Source: Limonium bicolor (Eukaryota; Streptophyta; Magnoliopsida; Caryophyllales; Plumbaginaceae). From it: a DNA stretch of 64,000 nt. The notes under the pieces are model-generated. The model saw only the letters and a program-made list of their open reading frames with translations, was not told the origin of the DNA and made no database searches. The position numbers and the translations under genes are program-made. The stretch is taken from contig CM041782.1 of assembly GCA_023374045.1 (NCBI GenBank), forward strand, positions 187,692,925 through 187,756,924, read 5' to 3'. Of this stretch, positions 55,246 to 64,000 are shown in pieces. Numbering within the stretch: the first letter of the stretch is position 1; each line of letters begins with the position of its first letter.

Positions 55246-57833
55246 AAAAACTACTATTTAGGTGATTTTTCAACCCCAAATCAACCCTTAATCCACCTCT
55301 AATCATTCCATAATCTTTCCACATGTTTTATACATGTTTAAACACAACTTAAAACTCCTTAAATCCTTGGTCCAATCCATACTCAACTTCTTGCTCATTT
55401 TCTATAAATTTCCATTCTCATTTTTACAACTTGCACACTTGTGCATTTCTACACTTTCCTTTGCACTTTGCATCTTGTCCTAACTTCATTTTACCTTACC
55501 AATTCATTCCTAGACATATGCACTACCTACACCCAAGTCGAATCTCCATCTTCAAGATTACAAACACTAACTCTTTCTCTTGTTTTTCCAATGCATTTCA
55601 CATGCTATTTGCTACAGATTTTACACCCTTTTATTCTCATCCTACCACTACCATTCCATGGTTACTAAACATCTCTACTCAACCCAATACACACCTTGGT
55701 TCTCCCATTCACCAAGTCATCCAAAAATGCTTATTTTCTACTAAAATTTGCCATAATCTCCCCTTAAATCTTACATCCTCAACTTCATCAATTCTCACCA
55801 ATTTCCATTCCTAATCTAGCCATACCCACAAGGGGTCCTACCAGCACTCAAAGCAATATCAATTTACCAAAACTTCCACAAACAACAATACCGATATACC
55901 TACTCAAATTACTTGGCTCTAAGGCCTTCAATCCAAACATTAATTCACCAATACTCTCAAACTTCCACCAACTACATTCCTAGTACTATATTTTGGTTTC
56001 TTTCATTACTTTACCCATTCCCATTATTCTAATGCATTAAAATTGGCATTAAGAGGGATTCCTTACCTTAAGCTCATACTTTCTTCTTTCTTTTTCCAAT
56101 CTCCTCTTGCTCCTCCTCTTTTCAAATTCGGTCAAGGGAGCAATGGAGTTGCCAACTCCATTCCCACCATCAAAGGAACACAAAATAAGTGTAATTAAAA
56201 TACCAGCCCTTGAAATAATACTAATTCATTAAAATGCTTAAAATACCAAATCTAGGGTTTACCTTTGGAGTCTTTTAAGAGGGGTTTTAACCCTAGGTTC
56301 AAGAAGGTGATCCCACCACCATTGGAAGGTTGGAATAATGCTCAAAGAGAGAGAAAAACAGAGCATTACAATGGGGCAAAAATAGCCTACAAAGAGAGAA
56401 GGAAGAAAATGAGTTTTTTCTTTGAAATTTTTACCATAATGGAAAAAGGAGACTCCAAGCTTTGATTTGGTACCATTTTCTCTTCAAATGGGCAAAACCC
56501 ATGGATATGAACTTCCTCATTTTGGATTTTGAAAAGAGAGAATGATAGAGGATGATGAGGAGATGAAGAATATGTACTTATTTTTGTGATTGGAGCTTTA
56601 TTGGAGCTAGAGCATGAAGAAGAAAGTGAGAAGCCATTGGAGCTTCTTGTGGAGCTTTGAAATCGCCAGCAACCAGAGGGAGGAGGGTGCTCACGGTGGG
56701 GAAAGAAGGAAAGGAAGAGAGAGAAGAGGAAAATGAGAGGTGAGAGAGTATTTTTTTCACTTTTGTACTTTTTTTACTTTTTGCTTTTTGATTTCTTTAT
56801 TAGTCAGCTAGTGTGTGTGTGTGTGAGGGAGTTAATTAACTTCTAAAAACTGGCCCAACACAGTAGTACTAGTTGCAGCATTTTTTGTCTTTTACAGAAA
56901 ACGCTCGTTAATTTACCTGGTTTTAGCACTATTCACTAACCGGGCCCGTTTTCCGAAATTTTCTCGTTTCTTTAATTTTATTGGTTATTAAGCTTCCATT
57001 AATGTTTAATTACATTTATTTAATGAACTATAATTTTTACGGGCTCATTTGATCACTCAAAGTCACGTTTTCGGATTTTCTCGAAAAATGTGCGCTAAAG
57101 CTTTATTAGCGTTTTAACACATTATTTGGATCCGTTTTCTTTGGGAATCATTCCCGTACATTAATTAGGCATGAATAAGCCTTAGGAATCCATATAATAC
57201 TCTAACTGAGGTCTCGTACCTCCTATGGTTATTTAACGCTTATTTTAGTGTTTTCCGCTTTTAAGCGTTTTCTCATTTCTTTTGGATTTATTTTCCTTAC
57301 CTAAATTACTTAGGCACTATTATGCCCTTAAATACCATATTAGAATAATTTAATCACCATATTTAAGTTCGGGGTATTTCACATGTGGTTTCCCTTTTCT
57401 ATATCTGACAATTTTTCTATTTTTCGTTCAACTTAAGAGATGCTTAAATGTTGTCCAAAGTTGATGAAAGATGCTAAAGTGTTATATTTTGGTTTGGCAG
57501 GAAATCCAAAGTTTTGTAAGTTCACATGTGATATGTGAGACCCAATAAAACATGTAACATGTGAACGTGTGTTCGTCAGGTCACACATGTCACATGTGAG
57601 CTTAAAAAACTTTGAATTTGGCATTGGACTAAAATATAACACTTTAGCATCATCGATGTTAAGTTTCATCAAATTTGGATAACATTTAAGCATCTCCTAA
57701 GTTGAATAAAAATTTGAAAAGTTGTTGGATATAAAAAAATGGAAACCACATGGGTGGGGAAAGTAATTTTTGAAGCCTTAGGGCGGGGTTGTAATTTCGC
57801 CAAATGTCATGGGTGGGGATGTAATTTTCCCTT

Positions 57834-58111
57834 CATTAAGTAATAGAAGATTATGGAGCTATAAACATATTCTCAAAACATGTATAAGAGATTTGAAAAA
57901 TAGGGAACAAGCTCCTAATTCTATCTCGAAAAAAGATTTTCATATAGTAGCTCTTATGCTCACCTATACTTACTCGGTAAAAGTAAAACTGGATTATTCC
58001 AACCAAGTAGATGTCTACATATACTGGAAGTCAATATGTTATAACCTATAGTTTCATTGCAGTTTTATTTCGTCACAAGTGGCCTACATTAATTTATTTA
58101 GGATTCAGGAC
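57834..58111. other. short unassigned stretch
   Basis: A plus frame (57809-58051) reads 'SNRRLWSYKHILKTCIRDLK' with no recognised domain. It may be a decayed pseudogene fragment or chance. Confidence 0.3.
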
Positions 58112-59622
58112 ATGAGAGTCCTTTTGATTAAAGACAAGGGTGAGGAAGTCTTTTCCCCCTTCCGTTTAATTTCCTGGTGAGAATTAACATTTCATAAATT
58201 ATTAGTTCCTTTAATTCCTTCATTTCTAATCACGTTCTCACGCCGCTCACTTTTTTCCTCACCCATTCAGTTTTGAAAAACTGTCAGACGCTCCTCCCCT
58301 CTTCTCTTCTCTCTCTCAAGAGTTTTACGTTCATTCAAGTGTCCAAGTTCTGCCAGTTGAATTTCTGCAATTTGAGTTCTGTTGTGGATCCCCCCTCCAT
58401 TGCGAATTCCGGTTCAGGTTAAGGTAAGATGTTGGATTATCATCTCCAATTCGTCAGTTCCTGTGGCTTCTCATTTTCTAATTCTTCCTCTGCAATCTGA
58501 TTAGGAACCAGTAATTGTCCGTTCCCTTGTCGATTTCTGCTACGGTTGGCACTCTCTACGATTTTGTTGTCAGATTCAGGTAAGGGTGTGATTTCGTATC
58601 AATGGCAGATTCTGATTTTGTGAGTTCGGGTTTCTGATTTGGGACTGTTCTGCAATTGCGTTTGTTCAGTGTTCTAGGTTGCTCTTCGGTCTGCATTGTG
58701 GGCTGCCTTGGTGGTTGATTGCTGCTTCAGATTCTGGGTTTCGATTATGCTAACTGAGGTAGGTGGCTTTCGGATTTGGCTAGTGTGTTCAGCCTTGGGG
58801 TGTTTCAGTTTCTAGGATTCAGTTTGCCAATTGTCTCTGCGTTGAGATTAATAACCTGTCTGTTTAATTTCTGTTTTGATGGCTAAAACCCCCAAGGTTG
58901 TTTATGCAAATTGCTGTTGAATTGAATGTTGTTTGAACCTCTGGTTTGTGTGCGAAACGCATCTATAAACTGCATTTTTCCGCGTGTCCGAACGTCTGTC
59001 CGAATATTGAAGTTCGGACAGACCCTACTTGCGTTCTGTTTTTCTGAGTTTTGAACGTGTCCGAACTTTCGTCCGGGCTTTGGCGTTCGGACAGGATGCG
59101 AGGATGGATCCGGCTTACAAGTCTTGAATGGTGTCCGAACTTGTAAGTCCGGACAGAAGTTTAGACACACCCTTCTGCCTTCACCTGATTTTGCTTCGAC
59201 ATGCGTCCGAACTTTGACGTTCAGACACATGTTCGGACTTTATGCGTGTTGATTTCCGAAAGTGTCCGAACATCCATCCGAACTTTGATGTTCGGACACC
59301 CCTTTGTCTCTGCCTCTGTTTTCATTTCGACTTGTGTCCGAACTTCGACGTTCGGACATTCTTCTGGTTTTGGCTTTTGATTCTTGACTTGCGTCCGAAC
59401 TTCGACGTTCGGACACAAGTTCGGACATGGCAGTGTTTACGCCTTATCTTGCTCGTTTGAGCTCCGTTTTAACTTCCGTTTACGGGATTGGACTCCCCTT
59501 CTGATTTCCAAGCTATCTATATGCTTTGTGGTGCCATTGATGCACCTATTCTTAACTGAATTTAAGCTTCTATTTTGGGACCTAGTTATCTCTGTAGCTG
59601 AACAGTGGATGGCTAGTTTAGC
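58112..59622. mobile_element. LTR copy B of the palindrome-rich family (left part)
   Basis: 59032-59622 matches 4321-4965 closely, and the match resumes after the inserted LTR at 63864 and runs to the window edge. The left boundary is uncertain; TGAGAGTCCTTTTG at 58112 is a plausible LTR start. It contains a CT-rich leader-like tract (58290-58325). No internal coding region is attached within the window. Confidence 0.6.
58985..59430. repeat. cluster of TCCGAAC/GTTCGGA palindromes, copy B
   Basis: About seven units like GTCCGAACTTCGACGTTCGG spaced 60-75 bp. These create frames on both strands that encode repeating RTQV-type peptide. Confidence 0.8.
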
Positions 59623-62600
59623 TGTAACACCCCATCCTTAGCCAATCGTGGTTATCGCCAACTTAACAACTTAATCATAAACGTCGCAGCGGATTTAACT
59701 AACACCGGGACCTTGCCACGGTCTGATCAACAAATTATATCAAACTTAAATATTTACAACGCGTATCCAAAAGAATTTACAAACTATCCAAAACATTCAC
59801 CAACCGAGTTCATAGTATCTCAAGCAACAACACAACTACCTCCAGTCTTAGTACCGACAGACGAGTGCACAGGCGCAACCCATACTCAAAATAAAAGTCC
59901 CACCTAAGTCTACCCGCTGCTACTCTCATGGTGACTCTTCATGGGCCGCTTACCTGCAAAAGTAAAAACAGCCCCCAAATGGGGGTCAACAAGAATGCTG
60001 GTATGACCCTCTCGTGGCCCCCAAGCTAATAGGGCTACGACGACTAATTGTCGATAGCATGGAAATTGATTAGATACACAATCATAATATGAAGTGCAAT
60101 AAAACACCAATCCACAGATAAACAAGCATAGTTCACACACAAATGAACGACTTAAAGCGTTCTCTTAATAAGTGAGTTAGTAAGTAAACTCCTTAAGTTC
60201 CAATTCCACTTATCCTCAGTCCATCTTAACTTACCTCAGTCTTATCCTTATCTTAATCTCAGTATACAAACCGTTCTTTAAATAGAAATGGTCGTATCTT
60301 ATCTCAATGTTTACTTTGTCGGGTCAAAAGCAACCCTAGCCAATGAGCTATTAACTCCATTGGTTGAATAAACAACTTATCTTATAATTTAGGATTTAGG
60401 TGATCCTACCGCACCATCTTAATGCCTCCTACCTTGGACTGGAAATCCAATGTAGCCGAGCCGACATTCGACCCTAGGCAACAAGTCCGAAGACAAGTCC
60501 TTAAGCGGTGGTCGGATCTGATTCAGATACTGACCCCCTTTCCTTAGCATGCATGACCGGAGTCAGTCCCGGGTTCCTCACTCTCCCCTTAAGTTCCAGT
60601 TAGTGAAAATCTTACAAACCACGTGTTAGTTAAACCTTAACGGGTATTAACCAACAGTAACCAACATACAATTCCTCTTCTTAATTCAATAAGTACTAAG
60701 CTTAGTTAGTAGCTAAACACAAGTCTCGCGGGTTAGTGTAAAGAAAACACATACACAACGAGAACAATAAAACCGGTTGCATGCTTTATCTTGTCTTAGT
60801 CATAGCAAATAAACAAATAACACGCAAGCCGAGGGACACCTCGTTAGCAAGTAGGTCACAAGAAAGACTGTACCGTTCACCGTCGATTGTCCCGGTTGTT
60901 TAATTCTTCTCCGGTTCCAAACTTTCAAATCCTAAAATGTTCATCCAACTTAGATTATTAATTGCTTACACATTACTCAATCTCTTAACTTACTTAACCC
61001 TTAATGAGCCCCACTTAACACCTCTTAAGTTCTTACAACTTAATCTTACAAGCTTAACCTTAACGTTTTAAGCTTTAACTCAACTTAATCCCTTAGGTCC
61101 TTATCTTCCTAACCATCATTACCCTCTTAATGGCATACCATAATACCAATTAACATCTTTAGAATTTAAAGTTTTTTTTATAAGTTTTGCGTCGACCGAC
61201 CTTACCCAAGGTCGGTCCATTCCAGAACGTATTACCGTTTGAAAATTTTACCCCGACCGACCTTGCAAGTTCGGTCCACAAGGTCGGTCCATTCCAGAAA
61301 CATTTCCCGTACAAAAATTTAGGCATGACCGACCTTACAAATCCGGTCCCAAGGTCGGTCCATTCCAGAGACTCAATCCGTACACAAAATACAAGCCCGA
61401 CCGACCTTGCAAGTCCGGTCCCCAAGGTCGGTCCATTCCAGAAACTTTTCTGGCTGGGTAAACTGGGCTAGACCGACCTTGCAAGTCCGGTCCCCAAGGT
61501 CGGTCTGCCCCAGACCTTTGTTTTTAATTGCCCATTTGACTCCAAACTTAACCTTATATATCCTAGTATGTTCTAACATCATTTGGGCACTTCAAACACA
61601 CCTTTAGCCATCCACTAAACTCCTTAAATCACTCACCAAAATTCACATAAGCCATTAAGCATTTTCTTGTAAAAATGTTAACACTTGTAATGTTTTTCAC
61701 TAGGTTTCTAAGTGGTGTTTCATACCTATAATAACCACTATGCCAAAATGTTTTCTCACCACTATAACATCATCTCCCAAGCATCTTTCACCATCTAAAA
61801 TTCTTTTATGCAACTACTTGAAGTTCCTTCACAAGTTTATACCTCCTCCATACAACACCTTATTTTCTCATTGTTTATCAAAATTTGCATAACTCTTAAC
61901 ACAATCCCAAAATGACTTTGGTGTATCCCAAAAACACTCATTTGATTCCTAATTCCTCCATAATAATGCCTAAGTCATTCTAATTCTCAAGGACACCTTA
62001 AACTCACTCTTTTTCATCAAAACGACTCCTAAAGTTTTCTAGCACTTCCTTAGTCATAACATCTCCTTAGAACATCTTAAACACCAAGTTTCTTCACCAA
62101 ATTTTGACATAGGTTCCCTAGTATATTGTTACACCCAAACACTTAGTTTTTCAATATCAAACAACCATGAACACTTCAATTCTCATTACACCATCTTAAC
62201 ACACAATATACACCCAAACTACACTACATCACAATATAGTGCATAAATTTAAATTGCCCTTAAATGACTTAGCTCTTAGGCCCTTAAATGCATAAATCTT
62301 AAATAGTGAATTTCCTCAATATATAGCCTTTAACCTGCAAATACACACAACAAGGCTCCCATTGTAATATAAATGTTCTTATAATTCACCTTGGCATTGT
62401 TTAACTATCTCCTTTCTCATTTGCTCCTTAGTCACAAGTTCTCAATATAAAAGTATTCTTTCTCCTAGGTTTGATAACCCCTCACCTAATGTAAACTCTA
62501 CACTAAACTTGTCATATATCTAAATCCCATCCCTTAAACAATAAAACACCTTAAGGTAAGCAATTTACCTTGTCCTTTTACAAGCTCCACCAACTTTCCT

Positions 62601-63863
62601 CCTTAGATTTTTCTTTGTACAATCTCGGTCACCAATCTATCTCTCCTTTCCAATGTTCTAATCAATATCCAATGACTCTAATGAGTGCTAAACATTGCAC
62701 TAACCTTAAGGAGTAAAACTTAGGTTAAAAATGTGTTTTAAGGTATTGAATTGAATATTTTACCTTGAAGTCTCAAGTCAAGCTTGGATATGAATCAAGA
62801 AGGACCTCCTATAGCCCTTGGAGAATAGAAAACAAGCTAGAACAAGGAATAAAATGAAGCCCCATGAGTAGTAATTTTCGGACATGTGAAGAAGTGATGG
62901 AAACCTAGTTTTTCTTACATATTCTTTACCTTAAGAGAATGGAGAAGCTAATGGACTCCTTAAGCTTGTATTTCCTCCTCTAATGGCGGTTTGGCTTGGC
63001 ACCAAATTGAAGCTCTTGAAGATTTGAAAGGATAGGAAGAAAGAGCTTGAGCTAACTAAGAAGAATATATGCTTTGTTTTGATTTTGGAGCTAAGATGAG
63101 TGTTTGGCAACAAGTGAAGAGGAAGCTAGCATGGGGTTGTCTTCTACGTGAATGAAGAAGAAAGAGAGCAGGAGAAATCAGTGAAGAAGAAGAAGGAATA
63201 AAGAAAGGAAGAGAGAGGTAGCTTAAATTAGATATTTGTTTCAAAAGTAAATAGTAACTTGTTACTTTTCCCTCTTATTTTACTAACTTACTTATCCATG
63301 TGATGACTTACCATCTTAGAATACCGGCCCCCTTATAATTAAGGCTAGTCATGGTCTTGTTTGACCACTTAATTAAACTTAGTTGACTAAAGACTAACCT
63401 AGGCACTATTTGATTACTATTCACAAACTAGTGCACATATTTGTGAAATTTTTGATTTCCCATTGATTTAGACTTCCTAATGTGATACTAAGTAGTACAA
63501 AGTTGATTAAGGAGAAATCATGGGCATTTAGCCACTTAAAACCCCTTTCTAAGACAATTTTTCAAAAATATGCTTTAAGAGTCCTTAAAGCACAATTTGT
63601 GTTTTAACTTGCTTTTGAGCTTGGTTTTCTTTGGTAATAGATTTAATGTGTCCATTAGGATGTTACCAAGGTCTAAGAATGATATTTGGGTGCTAACCCA
63701 AGTTACTCCAAGCTTAGAGCACATTTTTGCCTAAGTTGCTCTTATGGTGTTTCCTTGTGTTTTCTTCGATTAAAATTGTTTCCTAATGTTTCTAAGGCAC
63801 TATTTAGCCTTCTTATATCTTAGTTTATCATCTAATAACCATATCTAGGTTTGGGGTATTTCA
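59623..63863 (-). mobile_element. solo LTR of a gypsy family (4241 bp)
   Basis: Ends TGTAACACCCCATCC...GGTTTGGGGTATTTCA with a perfect target duplication TTAGC (59618-59622; 63864-63868). Copy A (4321-5636) shows the empty site with a single TTAGC. It is the same family as 1302-4290, with about 1.2 kb more (60605-61610). No gag, pol, PBS or PPT adjoins. Confidence 0.92.
61190..61515. repeat. GACCGACCTT palindromic tandem repeat
   Basis: About five units of roughly 65-70 bp, each with GACCGACCTTGCAAGT-CCGGTCC-AAGGTCGGTC and ATTCCAGA. Each unit can fold as a hairpin. Present only in this LTR and not in the shorter copy at 1302-4290. Confidence 0.8.
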
Positions 63864-64000
63864 TTAGCTATCTCGTAGGACGTTCTTTTGTATTCACGGG
63901 TGTGTTCCCCGTTCTGTTCACAGGTGTCCACCTGTTCTGCTCACGAGTGATGTTTCCTCGTTCTGTTCATGGATTACATCCGTTCTGTCTGTATGCTGTG
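63864..64000. mobile_element. LTR copy B, continuation
   Basis: It matches 4961-5108 (CACGGGTGT.TCCCCGTT, GCTCACGAGTGATGTTTCC). It runs off the right edge of the window. Confidence 0.8.

Larger units (their letters stand above)
52976..57381 (-). mobile_element. solo LTR of a gypsy family (4406 bp)
   Basis: Ends TGTAACACCTC...GTTCGGGGTATTTCA with a perfect target duplication CATGT (52971-52975; 57382-57386). Contains a TACTC/TACTCAT-rich stretch (53660-53930), a GGTCCGGGAC-type palindromic cluster (55080-55240), and the module 'CTAACCGGGGTGCGCCGACTA' that also occurs in modified form at 1695. No internal coding region. Open frames here are by-products of pyrimidine-rich sequence. Confidence 0.88.
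52886..57833. mobile_element. palindromic (foldback-like) element split by a solo LTR
   Basis: The left arm (about 52886-52975 plus 57387-57540) and right arm (about 57545-57833) are imperfect reverse complements. Shared phrases: CATGACGTTTGGGTGAAGTTAC / its complement, CACCCATGTGGTTTCC, GAGATGCTTAAATGTT, ATGCTAAAGTGTTATATTTT. Without the 4.4-kb LTR it would be about 540 bp and almost wholly inverted repeat. No coding capacity. Confidence 0.7.

Overview
This window looks like repeat-dense nuclear DNA from a flowering plant, probably a eudicot with a large genome. The evidence is AT-rich DNA with no recognisable intact host gene, plant-type LTR retrotransposons (Ty3/gypsy, a gag-only Athila/Tat-like element, Copia of the Sirevirus type), CACTA and Mutator-like transposons, and several satellite-like arrays. 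Nothing seen identifies the species.

Left part (1-12809). A CACTA transposon end (about 660-4320) is split by a solo gypsy LTR (1302-4290). Next comes the right-hand part of another LTR family (4321-5636). A long field of tandem repeats follows (5640-9780); it includes a satellite with telomere-like TTTAGGG motifs and a solo Sirevirus LTR (7417-8125, target duplication GCTAT). Then come a block of CACTA-type subterminal repeats (10100-10670), a promoter-like fragment with GACCGGTC repeats (10680-11480) and a 165-nt-arm hairpin (12164-12533).

Central nest (12810-41947). A Ty3/gypsy element on the minus strand has its 4.3-kb 5' LTR at 36542-40886, gag at about 34890-36240 and protease, RT and RNase H at 18480-20392. 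Between gag and protease it carries an AlkB-type 2-oxoglutarate/Fe(II) dioxygenase domain (33999-34709) that keeps every signature residue I can check. This is the most unusual feature of the window. Gag and protease also appear to be interrupted by short spliceosomal-type introns of 68-76 nt. A Sirevirus (20498-33996, target duplication GTCTA) landed at the end of the AlkB frame, and a second, internally deleted Sirevirus (24118-28619) sits inside that one. The 3' part of the gypsy element is cut off by a gag-only Athila/Tat-like element (12810-18270). To the right lies a CACTA end (to 41947).

Right part (41948-64000). This part is AT-rich with few recognisable genes. It holds a 1-kb TIR element carrying the same telomere-like satellite (44765-45779), two oppositely oriented 22-bp minisatellites (45981-47237), a Mutator-like element with 365-bp TIRs (48954-52872), a palindromic element split by a 4.4-kb solo LTR (target duplication CATGT), and a second copy of the 4321-5636 LTR family (from about 58112). 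That second copy is itself split by a 4.2-kb solo LTR (59623-63863, target duplication TTAGC).

No host gene is supported. All coding sequence belongs to mobile elements and nearly all of it is broken by stops or frameshifts. The order of insertions can be read from the nesting and from target-site duplications.
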